Shown: positions 9,222 through 20,469 of the stretch, piece by piece
How the letters are laid out: every line of letters starts with the position of its first letter
Numbering within the stretch: the stretch's first letter is position 1
Assembly: GCF_036014115.1 (NCBI RefSeq)
Contig: NZ_CP107913.1
Coordinates: 6,937,501 to 7,001,500 of the forward strand
Direction of reading: 5' to 3'
Length of the DNA stretch: 64,000 nucleotides
DNA from: Streptomyces sp. NBC_00448
GTDB taxonomy: Bacteria > Actinomycetota > Actinomycetes > Streptomycetales > Streptomycetaceae
Made by a program: the position numbers and the translations under genes
Notes under the pieces: model-generated
Seen by the model: only the letters and a program-made list of their open reading frames with translations
Database searches by the model: none
Told to the model about the DNA's origin: nothing

Positions 9222-11042
9222 GTGACCTCTCCCACCAGCGATACGACCGCGCCGGAAAACCGCCACCGATCCACCGTCCGCTCCCTGGTCCGCCTGTGGC
9301 CGTACGTCAGACCGGTGCGGGTGAGACTGGCGGTCTCGGCGGTCGTCGCGGTGGTGGCGTCCTGCATGTCGCTGTTCATCCCGCTGGTGCTGAAGTGGAT
9401 GGTCGACGGGCCGGTCCAGGACCGCGACCCGGGCGGGGTCTGGCTCGGCGGCGGGCTGGTGCTGCTGCTCGGGCTGCTGGAGGCCGGCCTGTTCGGCGTG
9501 CGGCGCTGGCTGGTGGCCCGCCCGCTGGCCGGCGTCGAGGCGGCCATGCGAAAAGACCTCTACGAGCACTTGCAGCGCCTGCCGGTGGATTTCCACGACC
9601 GGTGGGCATCGGGCCAGTTGCTCTCCCGGGCCACCATGGACCTGCAGATCCTGCGGATGTTCCTCGCCTTCCCGCTGGTGTTCCTGGTGGTCAACGGGGC
9701 CACGATCCTGATCGGCTTCGCGATCCTCTTCAGCCAGTCCTGGCTGCTCGGGCTGCTGCTGCTCGCCCCGGCCGTCCCGCTGATGATCCTGTGCTCGTAC
9801 TTCGAGACCAGCTACGCGCTCGCCGCCCGCCGGGCCCAGGACCAGGCCGGCGACCTCGCCACCCTCGTCGAGGAGTCCGTGCTCGGCATCCGCATCATCA
9901 AGGCGTTCGGCCGGCACCGCAGCCAGGCCGACGCCTTCCGCCGGCAGACCCGGGAACTGTGGGACACCGAGATCCACAAGGCGCGGCTGCTCTCCAACCT
10001 CTGGGCGGTCATCATGACGCTCCCGGAGATCGCGCTCGGCGCCGCGCTGGTGGTCGGCTCGCTCCAGGTCGCCGACGACAAGCTGTCGGCCGGCACCCTC
10101 GTGGCGTTCCTGTCCACCGCGCTCGCGCTGCGCTGGCCGGTCGAGTCGATCGGCTTCCTGCTCGCGATGAGCAACGAGTCGGCTACCGCCGCCGACCGCT
10201 ACTTCGAGGTCTGCGACACCCCGACCGCGGCCGACGCCACCGGCACCGGCGACGACGCCCGGCCCGACGGCATCCGGCTGGAGGACGTCCGCTTCCGCTA
10301 CCCCGACGCCCCGCCGCACAGCCCTGAACTGCTGCGCGGCATCGACCTGCACATCCGCCCCGGCGAGACGATGGCGCTGGTCGGCGCCACCGGCTGCGGG
10401 AAGACCAGCCTGACCGCGCTGCTGCCCCGGCTGCACCGCGCCACCGGCGGCCGGATCACCCTGGACGGCGTCGACACCGCGGGGCTGGCCGCCGACCGGC
10501 TGCGCGCGCTGGTCGCCGTCGCCTTCGAGGAGCCGACGCTCTTCTCCGCCACCGTGCGGGAGAACGTGGCGATGGGCGCGGGTCCGGGCGGCGCCGACGA
10601 GGAGGCGGTGCGGCGGGCGCTGGCCGTCGCGCAGTGCGACTTCGTGGACGCGCTGCCCCAGGGCCTGGACACCCAGGTCGGCGAGCAGGGGCTGAGCCTG
10701 TCCGGCGGGCAGCGGCAACGGCTCGCGCTGGCCCGGGCGGTGGTCGGCCGCCCGCAGTTCCTCGTGCTGGACGATCCGCTGTCCGCGCTCGACGTGCACA
10801 CCGAGGCGCTGGTCGAGGCCGCGCTGCGGGACGTGCTGCGGGAGACCACCGCGCTGGTCGTCGCCCACCGGCCCTCGACGGTCATGCTCGCCGACCGCGT
10901 CGCCCTGCTCGCCGACGGCCGGATCACCGCCGTCGGCACCCACGCCGACCTGCTGCGCGACAGCGCCGAGTACCGCTATCTGATGTCGGGCGGCGCGCAG
11001 GAGCACGACGAACTCGCCGCGCTCGAAGGGAGCGACGCCTGA
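9222..11042 (+). CDS. ABC exporter half-transporter, subunit with degenerate catalytic site
   Basis: 606 residues: six-helix ABC membrane domain (about 25-325) fused to a nucleotide-binding domain (about 345-590). Walker A is GATGCGKTS and the signature is LSGGQRQRL. Walker B ends LVLDDPLSALD, so the position of the catalytic glutamate holds Asp. In known heterodimeric type IV exporters that substitution marks the non-hydrolysing site. GTG start at 9222. The stop overlaps the start of the next half-transporter (TGATG), so the two should be co-translated and form a heterodimer. The substrate is unknown; drugs, lipids or peptides are all possible. Confidence 0.92.
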   Translation: MTSPTSDTTAPENRHRSTVRSLVRLWPYVRPVRVRLAVSAVVAVVASCMSLFIPLVLKWMVDGPVQDRDPGGVWLGGGLVLLLGLLEAGLFGVRRWLVARPLAGVEAAMRKDLYEHLQRLPVDFHDRWASGQLLSRATMDLQILRMFLAFPLVFLVVNGATILIGFAILFSQSWLLGLLLLAPAVPLMILCSYFETSYALAARRAQDQAGDLATLVEESVLGIRIIKAFGRHRSQADAFRRQTRELWDTEIHKARLLSNLWAVIMTLPEIALGAALVVGSLQVADDKLSAGTLVAFLSTALALRWPVESIGFLLAMSNESATAADRYFEVCDTPTAADATGTGDDARPDGIRLEDVRFRYPDAPPHSPELLRGIDLHIRPGETMALVGATGCGKTSLTALLPRLHRATGGRITLDGVDTAGLAADRLRALVAVAFEEPTLFSATVRENVAMGAGPGGADEEAVRRALAVAQCDFVDALPQGLDTQVGEQGLSLSGGQRQRLALARAVVGRPQFLVLDDPLSALDVHTEALVEAALRDVLRETTALVVAHRPSTVMLADRVALLADGRITAVGTHADLLRDSAEYRYLMSGGAQEHDELAALEGSDA

Positions 11043-13015
11043 TGACCCCCTCGGCCGCCACCACGACGGGACCCACGCCGGACGCCCCGGACCCCAAGGG
11101 CACCCAGGGTTCCCCGGACCTCACGGGCGCCGCGACCGGCACCGTCCCGAGCCCCGCGGCGAGCACCGCGCCCGCCGCGCCTGCCGCAGCCGCATCCGCC
11201 ACGCCCGCGCCGCCCGGCGACGGCGACCCGTTCGACCGGGACGTCCTCCCCGCGCCGCGCAACGCCCAACTCCGGCTGCTGCGCTCCCTGCTGCGCCCGC
11301 ACTCCAAACGGGTGTGGGCCGCGGCGATCTACCTGCTGATCCAGCAGGCCGCCGTCCAGGTCGGCCCGCTGCTGGTCGCCTACGCCATCGACCACGCCAT
11401 CCCCGCGGTCCGCGACGGCCGGCACGGCCCGCTGATCGCGGTGGCCTGCGGCTACATCGGCTGCGGCATCGCGTCCGGCACGCTGCAACGGGTGTTCATC
11501 AGGGCCGCCGCCCGGGTCAGCCAGGACGTCCTGGTCGACCTGCGCGGGCGGATCTTCCGGCACGCCCAGACGCTCAGCCTCGACTTCCACGAGCGCTACA
11601 CCTCCGGGCGGCTGATCGCCCGCGCCACCTCCGACGTCGAGTCGATCCGCGAACTGCTCAACGACGGCCTCGACGAGCTGATCGAGGTCGTGCTCTCCGC
11701 CGTCTACATCACCGCCCTGCTGCTCTTCCTGGACTGGAAGCTCGGCCTGCTCACGCTGGTGTCGTACGGCCCGCTGTACCTGGCCATCCGCAGCTACCAG
11801 GGCCGCGCCGTCGAGGCGTACCGCAGGCGCTCCACCGCGATCGCCGCGGTCATCGTGAAGTTCACCGAGACGATGAACGGCATCCGCCCGGTCAAGGCGT
11901 TCCGCCGCGAGCAGCCCAACGACGAGGCGTTCGCCGAGTTGAACGGGCGGCACTACCAGGCCAACGGCGACGCGATCCTGGAGATGGCGCGCTACGTCGT
12001 CTGGTCCCGGCTGATCGCCAACATCACCATCGCCGGGATCGTGCTGTGGGGCGCCTACCGGGTGGCCGGCGGCGGCATGGCGCTCGGCGTGCTCGCCGCG
12101 TTCGTGCTCTACCTGCGGCGGCTGTACGACCCGATCGACCGGCTCGGGATGTTCCTCAACTCCTACCAGTCCGCGGCCGCGTCGCTGGAGAAGATCGCCG
12201 GGCTGCTCGCGCAGGCGCCGACCGTGCCGGAGCCGGAGCGGCCGGAAGCGCTGCCGGCCCGCGGCGACGACGCGCTGCCCGGCCGCGAGGTCGTCTTCGA
12301 CGCCGTGCGGTTCGCCTACCGCACCGGCGGCGAGGTGCTGCCCACCTTCGACCTGCGCATCCCCGCCGGGCAGACGGTCGCGGTGGTCGGCGCGACCGGC
12401 GCGGGCAAGTCCACGCTCGCGAAGCTGCTCGCCCGTTTCTACGACCCGACCGACGGCCGCGTGCTGCTCGACGGCGTGCCGCTGCGTGACCTTGCCCGGG
12501 ACGATCTGCGCCGGGGCGTGGTCATGGTCACCCAGGAGGCGTTCCTCTTCTCCGGCACCGTCGCGGAGAACATCACCATCGGGCGGCCCGACGCCACCCG
12601 CGAGGAGATCGAGGCCGCGGCGAAGGCGATCGGCGCGCACGACTTCATCGCCGCCCTGCCCGACGGATACGACACCGACGTCCGCAAGCGCGGTGGCCGG
12701 ATCTCGGCCGGGCAGCGCCAACTCGTCGCGTTCGCCCGGGCGCTGCTCGCCGACCCGGCCGTCCTCATCCTCGACGAGGCGACGTCCTCGCTCGACGTCC
12801 CCGGTGAACAGGCCGTCCAGCACGCCATGGACACCGTGCTGCGCGGCCGTACCGCGGTGATCATCGCGCACCGCCTGTCCACGGTGGAGATCGCCGACCG
12901 GGTCCTGGTGATGCGGGCCGGCCACGTCGTCGAGGACGGCACCCCCGCCGAACTCATCGCCGACGAGGGCCACTTCGCCGGGCTGCACCAGGCGTGGCAG
13001 GACAGCCTGGTGTAG
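11042..13015 (+). CDS. ABC exporter half-transporter, subunit with canonical catalytic site
   Basis: 657 residues. It begins with about 60 residues of low-complexity Ala/Pro/Thr, then a six-helix ABC membrane domain and an ATPase domain with Walker [10 protein letters not shown] and a canonical Walker [12 protein letters not shown] with catalytic Glu. Its signature loop reads ISAGQRQ rather than LSGGQ, the usual partner change when the opposite Walker B is degenerate. I start it at ATG 11042, overlapping the upstream stop; the open frame continues further upstream inside the first gene and that part is not expected to be translated. It probably pairs with the upstream subunit as one asymmetric exporter. 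Confidence 0.92.
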   Translation: MTPSAATTTGPTPDAPDPKGTQGSPDLTGAATGTVPSPAASTAPAAPAAAASATPAPPGDGDPFDRDVLPAPRNAQLRLLRSLLRPHSKRVWAAAIYLLIQQAAVQVGPLLVAYAIDHAIPAVRDGRHGPLIAVACGYIGCGIASGTLQRVFIRAAARVSQDVLVDLRGRIFRHAQTLSLDFHERYTSGRLIARATSDVESIRELLNDGLDELIEVVLSAVYITALLLFLDWKLGLLTLVSYGPLYLAIRSYQGRAVEAYRRRSTAIAAVIVKFTETMNGIRPVKAFRREQPNDEAFAELNGRHYQANGDAILEMARYVVWSRLIANITIAGIVLWGAYRVAGGGMALGVLAAFVLYLRRLYDPIDRLGMFLNSYQSAAASLEKIAGLLAQAPTVPEPERPEALPARGDDALPGREVVFDAVRFAYRTGGEVLPTFDLRIPAGQTVAVVGATGAGKSTLAKLLARFYDPTDGRVLLDGVPLRDLARDDLRRGVVMVTQEAFLFSGTVAENITIGRPDATREEIEAAAKAIGAHDFIAALPDGYDTDVRKRGGRISAGQRQLVAFARALLADPAVLILDEATSSLDVPGEQAVQHAMDTVLRGRTAVIIAHRLSTVEIADRVLVMRAGHVVEDGTPAELIADEGHFAGLHQAWQDSLV

Positions 13016-13050
13016 CGCCCGCGCGCCGGCTACGGCGCAGGAGCGAGAGC

Positions 13051-13088
13051 CGCGCCCCGCCCGCCGTCATCGGCCGTGGCGGGGCGCG
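13051..13088. terminator. Stem-loop terminator after ABC exporter pair
   Basis: Inverted repeat with 11-bp arms (CGCGCCCCGCC / GGCGGGGCGCG) around a 16-nt loop, 35 bp past the second ABC gene. The following 250 bp up to the reductase stop hold no gene that I can support. Confidence 0.75.
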
Positions 13089-13337
13089 GCGTTGGCGGCA
13101 GCAGGGCGCTGTGGTGGAGGTGGAGCAACTGCTCGTGGGCGGCGGTGAAGAGCCCGCGGCCGGTGCCCGGCGCCACGTCGTCGGCGGCGCGCGGGGACGG
13201 CAGGGGCAGGGCGCCGAGGTGCTGGGGCGGGCCGGGCCGGCCCGCCGCGCCCAGGATGCGCAGGAGAGCCTGTTCCCGGCTGCGGGTGGTGGGGCGGGGG
13301 GTCGGACCGGCGGTCGGTACGGGGAGAGGGGAGCGGG

Positions 13338-14273
13338 TCAGGCGGTCGGAGTGGTGAAGTAGTGGCCCTTGTCGAGGTCTTCGAGGAGGCCGGGGCCGGT
13401 CGGCTGCCAGTCGAGCAGCTCGCGGGTGCGGGCGCTGGAGACGGGGCTGTCGAGGCCGATGAAGGTGGACATCCAGGTGAAGTGGGCCTCCGCGTCGTCG
13501 GGGGCGATCGAGGCCACCGGCAGGTCGAGGTGGCGCCCGATCACCTCGGCGACCTCGCGGATCGGCACGCCCTCGTCCGCGACGGCGTGCAGCGTCGATC
13601 CGGCGGGGGCGCTCTCCAGGGCCAGCCGGAAGAGGGTCGCGGCGTCGGAACGGTGGACGGCCGGCCAGCGGTTGGCGCCGTCGCCGACGTAGCCGGAGAC
13701 GCCCTTGGCGCGGGCGGTGCCGACGATGGTGGCGAGGAAGCCGTGGTCGCCGTCTCCGTGCACCGTCGGGGGGAGGCGGACGACGGAGGAGCGCACTCCG
13801 CGCTCGGCGAGGGCGGCCGTGGCGTGCGCGTTGGCCAGCCGCTTGGCCGGACCGCCGGTCACATGGTCGCCGACCGGGCTGCCGGCGACGCCGTCCTGCT
13901 CGGTGGCGAGCCGGCCCGGGGACAGCCCGAGCACGCCGGACGCGATGACGAACGGCCGGTCGGAGCCGGCGAGCACCTCGCCGAAGGTGTCGATGGCGAG
14001 GCGGTCCGCGTCGGCCGCGGCCTCGAAGCCGCCGCTGAACGCGATGTCGTGCTTGAAGGCCAGGTGGATCACGCCGTCGGACTCGGCGGCCGCGTCGCGC
14101 AGCGTGTCGATGTCGTCGATCGTGCCGCGGCGCACTTCCGCGCCGGCCCGGGCGAGGGCGTCGGCCGAGGCGTCGGAGCGGGCCAGCCCGATCACCTGGT
14201 GGCCGGCGCCGAGGACTTCCGGTACGACCGCGGAGCCGATCCAGCCGGACGCGCCGGTGATGAACACACGCAT
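13338..14273 (-). CDS. NAD(P)-dependent epimerase/reductase of the extended SDR family
   Basis: 311 residues. The Rossmann motif GASGWIG lies at the very N-terminus (MRVFITGASGWIGSAV), followed by LARSDASADAL, a pattern of the NAD-dependent epimerase/dehydratase family. I choose ATG 14273 because GGAGG lies 8 nt upstream; an earlier ATG would add 12 unlikely residues. The canonical Tyr-xxx-Lys catalytic pair is not evident, as in many atypical extended SDRs, so the reaction is unknown. It is divergent from a TetR gene, with duplicated operator-like repeats between the two starts, so it is probably the main target of that repressor. Confidence 0.88.
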   Translation of the reverse strand: MRVFITGASGWIGSAVVPEVLGAGHQVIGLARSDASADALARAGAEVRRGTIDDIDTLRDAAAESDGVIHLAFKHDIAFSGGFEAAADADRLAIDTFGEVLAGSDRPFVIASGVLGLSPGRLATEQDGVAGSPVGDHVTGGPAKRLANAHATAALAERGVRSSVVRLPPTVHGDGDHGFLATIVGTARAKGVSGYVGDGANRWPAVHRSDAATLFRLALESAPAGSTLHAVADEGVPIREVAEVIGRHLDLPVASIAPDDAEAHFTWMSTFIGLDSPVSSARTRELLDWQPTGPGLLEDLDKGHYFTTPTA

Positions 14274-14327
14274 GAGGGGAGCCTCCTGGTAGGCAGGGTA
14301 GGCCGGCATATGCCGGGTCGCGACTGC

Positions 14328-14380
14328 CGATGTCAGTCACTGCTATCAACCGTAGCACTCGATGTCAGTCACTGCTATCA
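14328..14380. promoter_or_regulatory. Two identical TetR-type operators
   Basis: A 21-bp sequence occurs twice exactly, at 14328-14348 and 14360-14380, a 32-bp period (about three helical turns). Each copy holds the imperfect palindrome GATGTCAGTCACTGCTATC. They lie between the SDR gene and the TetR gene, the right copy ending 14 bp from the TetR start. This is the expected layout for autoregulation plus control of the divergent gene. The repeat is seen directly; the binding protein is inferred. Confidence 0.8.
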
Positions 14381-14394
14381 CGTAGGATCGGGAC

Positions 14395-14988
14395 ATGGGT
14401 CGATGGGAGCCGAACGCGCGGGGGCGGCTCGAACAGGCCGCGATGGAGCTCTATCGGGAGCGGGGGTTCGAGCAGACCACCGCCGCGCAGATCGCGAGTC
14501 GTGCGGGGCTCACCGAGCGGACGTTCTTCCGGCACTACGCCGACAAGCGCGAGGTGCTGTTCGCGGGGGCGGCTCAGCTGGAGGAGCTCTTCGTGGACAC
14601 GCTGGCGGGGGTGCCTGCGGCGGCCACGCCGTTGGAGGCGGTGGCGGCGACGCTGGCGGGGGTGGCGGAGGTGTTCGCGGGGCGGTACGAGTTCGCCCGG
14701 CAGCGGCAGTCGATCATCCTCGCGAACGAGGAGTTGCGGGAGCGGGAGTTGATCAAGCTGGCGTCGATATCGGCGCGGCTCGCGGAGGGGTTGCGGCGGC
14801 GGGGGGTCGCGGAGCCGGCGGCGAGTCTGGCGGGGGAAGCGGGGATCGCGGTGTTCAAGGTGGGGTTCGAGCAGTGGGTCGGGGTTGATGCGGGCGGGGG
14901 TGGGGTGCCCGGGGGGAAGGGTGGGCGTTCGCTCGGGGAGTTCGTGGGGGAGGCGCTGGGGGAGTTGAGGGTGGTGGTGGGGGGCTGA
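14395..14988 (+). CDS. TetR/AcrR-family transcriptional regulator
   Basis: 197 residues. N-terminal TetR HTH at about 10-55 (ELYRERGFEQTTAAQIASRA then GLTERTFFRHYADKREVLF). The helical ligand domain follows, and the tail is Gly-rich from about 165. ATG at 14395 has AGGA about 7 nt upstream. Divergent from the SDR gene with two perfect operator-like repeats in between, so it likely represses itself and that gene. The inducer is unknown. Confidence 0.92.
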   Translation: MGRWEPNARGRLEQAAMELYRERGFEQTTAAQIASRAGLTERTFFRHYADKREVLFAGAAQLEELFVDTLAGVPAAATPLEAVAATLAGVAEVFAGRYEFARQRQSIILANEELRERELIKLASISARLAEGLRRRGVAEPAASLAGEAGIAVFKVGFEQWVGVDAGGGGVPGGKGGRSLGEFVGEALGELRVVVGG

Positions 14989-15384
14989 CCCTCCGGGGTG
15001 GTGCGTTCTGTCGGTTCCGGGACCACTTGCCGGTGGGGGGGGCTTGTCGCGCCGTTCTCCCCCAGAGCTTCGCCTGGGAGGTACCCCCACGCGCCCCTGA
15101 GTAAGTGCGGCTGCTTCCTTGGAACGAACCTGACCTGGTTGCGGTGGTGTTGCGGGTTCCGGGTTCCCGCTGGGGGTGGTGGGGGTTCCCAGGCGCGCGG
15201 AAAGCCCGCGCTTTCCCAGGGGCGCGGGGAACTGCGCGCGTAACCGGGTACGGCGTGGGGTCGGGGCTGAGGGCTCGCGGCGGGTTGCCGTAGGGCGCGG
15301 GGAGCGGCGCGGGGGCCCACCACCGGGAGGTGGTCCTGGGGCCGACGGGACGGGGCGGCCTGGGGGGTCCGGCACCGTGGGGAG
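14989..15384. other. Gene-free stretch made of streptomycete-type intergenic repeats
   Basis: About 400 bp between the TetR stop and the MFS stop. It contains a 33-nt element at 15057-15089 and, near 15210-15310, GGGGCGCGGGGAACTGCGCG-type sequence that I recognise as a widespread streptomycete intergenic repeat. No frame here has credible coding character. Bidirectional termination is the likely role. Confidence 0.6.
15057..15089. repeat. 33-nt intergenic repeat, copy 1
   Basis: Begins CTCCCCCAGAGCTTCGCCTG and ends GTACCCCCA, with an internal CCCAG/CTGGG stem. 30 of 33 positions are identical to a copy at 25161-25193 that sits inside the tnpB coding region. Confidence 0.85.
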
Positions 15385-16644
15385 CTATTTGCGGGGGAGG
15401 TTGCGGACGGCGGGGATGGCGAGGAGGGCGGTGGCGACGAGGAGGGGGACGGCGCCGCCGAGGAGGAGGACGTGGCGGGCGCCGAACGTGGTGGAGGCGG
15501 GGCCGGCGATGGCCTGGCCGACGGGGACCATGGCGATGGAGCCGGCGACTTCGTAGGCGTGGATGCGGTTGAGGATGTCCCCGGGCACTTGGGTCTGCAC
15601 GCTGGTCGCCCAGTTGACGCCCCAGTAGGCCGAACTGGCCCCGGCCACGAGCATGCAGCAGGTGATCGCCCAGACGGGGAGCCCGAGCCCGACGGACGTC
15701 GGCATGAGCATCGTGCCGAAGAGCGCGAGGGAGCCGGCCCGCAACGGCCGGCTGGACCGTATCCGCATCGCGCACAGCGCACCGAGCGCGGTGCCGGCGC
15801 CGAGCGCGGAGTTGACCAGGCCGTAGGCGCCCGCGCCGTGGGCCGGGATGATCTCGGCGGCGGCCAGCGGGGTGTACGGGCCGACCGTGCACACCATGTA
15901 GACCATCCACACGAGGATCACCGACCACATCCAGGTGCGGGCGCGGAACTCCCGCCAGCCCTCGGCCAGGTCGGCCCGGAAGGTCGAGACGGCCGCGGTC
16001 AGCCGCGGCGGCAGCGGCGGCAGCCGCAGCGAGATCAGGCACAGCGCGCTGGCGAGGTAGGTGGTGGCGTGGGCGGCGAAGACCACGCCGGTGGAGGTGA
16101 AGCCGACCAGCACGCCCGCGAGCGCGGGTCCGACCAGGCTGGCCACGGACTCGGCGGTGCGGGTCGCCCCGTTGGCGCCCTGCACGTCGGTCGCCACCCG
16201 CACGATGGTGCTGGCCACGCCGGGCTGGAACATCGCCGCGCAGGTGCCGTTGATCACCGCGATCACGGCCATCTCCCACAGCCGCACCTGGTGGGTGGCG
16301 AACAGGACGGCCGCGGTGGACTGCGAGCAGACCCGGACCAGGTCCGCGCCGATCATCAGCGCGCGGGCGTCGAACCGGTCCGCGAACACCCCGCCGAAGA
16401 CCACGAACCCGGCGAAGCAGGCGGTGGACGCGGCCATCACCAGGCCGATGTCGCCGGCCGAGTAGCCGTAGCCGAGCAGGCCCGCCGACAGCGCCACGGG
16501 CAGCATGGTGTCGCCGAGCATCGCGACCGTGCGGGCGGTGAAGAAGTACCGGAAGTTGGCGGACCACAGCGGGCCGGCCGGCGGGCGTACGGAAGGCCCC
16601 GAAACGGCGGTGGCGGCTTCGGGGCCGAAATGCGGAGAGCTCAC
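15385..16644 (-). CDS. Major facilitator superfamily exporter
   Basis: 419 residues with about 12 hydrophobic segments. The N-terminal half reads FRYFFTARTVAMLGDTMLPVALSAG, then VFGGVFADRFDARALM with the loop 2-3 signature of MFS proteins. The closest type is the enterobactin-exporter-like/MFS_3 group common in streptomycetes. A GTG at 16644 is the likely start. Substrate unknown. It stands alone between the repeat-rich gap and glgX, about 110 bp from the latter. Confidence 0.9.
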   Translation of the reverse strand: MSSPHFGPEAATAVSGPSVRPPAGPLWSANFRYFFTARTVAMLGDTMLPVALSAGLLGYGYSAGDIGLVMAASTACFAGFVVFGGVFADRFDARALMIGADLVRVCSQSTAAVLFATHQVRLWEMAVIAVINGTCAAMFQPGVASTIVRVATDVQGANGATRTAESVASLVGPALAGVLVGFTSTGVVFAAHATTYLASALCLISLRLPPLPPRLTAAVSTFRADLAEGWREFRARTWMWSVILVWMVYMVCTVGPYTPLAAAEIIPAHGAGAYGLVNSALGAGTALGALCAMRIRSSRPLRAGSLALFGTMLMPTSVGLGLPVWAITCCMLVAGASSAYWGVNWATSVQTQVPGDILNRIHAYEVAGSIAMVPVGQAIAGPASTTFGARHVLLLGGAVPLLVATALLAIPAVRNLPRK

Positions 16645-16756
16645 CCCGCCAATATGGACTGGACCACTCGGTAACTTCCACAGGGTTCTGACCTGCGAGA
16701 TGCCGGGACGGCCCAGGTCGGGCGGGGGCGGCCGGGAAGGACCGGGACGGCCGGGT

Positions 16757-19177
<2,421 letters not shown>

Positions 19178-19337
19178 GTGTCTGCCCTCCAGCGGCTCCG
19201 GCACGGCTCTCGGCGTCGCCAGGCGTCCCGTGCCCGGCGGCCGACCGTGTCTTTGCAGGCATTGTTCCCGCGCGGGTGGCCCGTCACCCCGAAGCCGCCC
19301 CGCAGTCACCAACCCGGCATCACGTCGTTGACCTTGT

Positions 19338-20294
19338 GTGACAGGTGTGGCGACGCGCGCACAGCGTGCAACGAAGGGTCCGGTCGCGGTGATCGCCGCG
19401 GCGGTGGCGGCACTGGCGGTGCTGACCGCCGGATGCGGTGCGGGCGGCGGCGCGGACGACAAGCCGCGCCCGTCGGCGAGCACCGGGCCGGCGACGAAGC
19501 CGCCGACGTTCGTCGGTGTCTACTCCCCGGAGACGGGGACCACCGTCGGCACCGGAATGATCATCTCCCTGGACTTCACCCGGCACATCACCGACCGGGC
19601 CGCTGTCGAGCGCGGCGTCAGCGTCACCAGCGTGCCGCCGGTCGAGGTGACCGGCCACTGGTTCGGCGACCAGCGGCTTGACCTGCGCCCGGCCCGGTTC
19701 TGGCAGCCGGGCACCCGGGTCACCCTCCATCTGCGGCTGCGCGGGGTGCAGGGCACCCCGGGCGTGCGCGGCGTGCAGTCCAAGGACGTGGCCTTCTCCG
19801 TCGGCCGTGACCAGCACAGCACCGTGGACGTGCTCACCCACACCATGACCGTGGTCCGCGACGGCCACCTGCTGCGCGTGCTGCCGATCTCCGCGGGCAG
19901 CGACCAGCACACCACGTACAACGGCATCATGATGATCTCCGACAAGTACAAGGTGACCCGGATGAACGGCAGCACCGTGGGCTTCGGCGGGGAGTACGAC
20001 ATCCCGGACGTGCCGCACGCGATGCGGCTGACCAGATCGGGCACCTTCGTGCACGGCAACTACTGGTCGCCGCCGTACGTCTTCGGCACGCGGAACGTCA
20101 GCCACGGCTGCGTCGGCCTGCGGGACCGCAAGGGCGGCGGCGCGGACACGCCGGCCGGGTGGTTCTACGGGCAGTCCATCGTGGGCGACACTGTGGAGGT
20201 GGTGAACTCCCCGGACGCCACGGTCGCCCCGGACAACGGGATGAGCGGGTGGAACCTGAGCTGGCCGGAGTGGACCGCCGGGTCCGCGCTCTGA
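19338..20294 (+). CDS. L,D-transpeptidase lipoprotein, short paralogue
   Basis: 318 residues. Lipoprotein signal peptide with lipobox LTAGC near 33. One Ig-like domain (VGVYSPETGTTVGTGMIISLDF) is followed by a YkuD L,D-transpeptidase domain. Catalytic elements are HGNYW and SHGCVGL with Cys258. It should sit on the outer face of the membrane and make 3-3 peptidoglycan crosslinks. GTG at 19338 is the first usable start, but there is no good ribosome site, so a slightly downstream start is possible. The next gene is a paralogue on the same strand. Confidence 0.9.
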   Translation: MTGVATRAQRATKGPVAVIAAAVAALAVLTAGCGAGGGADDKPRPSASTGPATKPPTFVGVYSPETGTTVGTGMIISLDFTRHITDRAAVERGVSVTSVPPVEVTGHWFGDQRLDLRPARFWQPGTRVTLHLRLRGVQGTPGVRGVQSKDVAFSVGRDQHSTVDVLTHTMTVVRDGHLLRVLPISAGSDQHTTYNGIMMISDKYKVTRMNGSTVGFGGEYDIPDVPHAMRLTRSGTFVHGNYWSPPYVFGTRNVSHGCVGLRDRKGGGADTPAGWFYGQSIVGDTVEVVNSPDATVAPDNGMSGWNLSWPEWTAGSAL

Positions 20295-20469
20295 GCCGCG
20301 GCGGGTATCCGCACACGTGCACACCCGGTACTCCTGAGGTGAATCGTGCGTTGACCGGCCGCGTCTTCGGGTAGACACCCGGATGGCAGTTGGGACGGAA
20401 CAGTGACATTCCCGTGGCACGGGTACGCGGTTCATATGGTTTTCTTGCGCTGGCAGGGGGAGTTCGGGT

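Noticed and set aside
13089-13337. Possible small gene after the ABC terminator
   Set aside because: Only shadow frames with Pro/Arg bias; no start with a ribosome site.
14328-14380. Two identical 21-bp repeats considered as a mini-CRISPR
   Set aside because: Only two copies, an 11-bp gap, internal palindrome and position between divergent genes fit operators instead.
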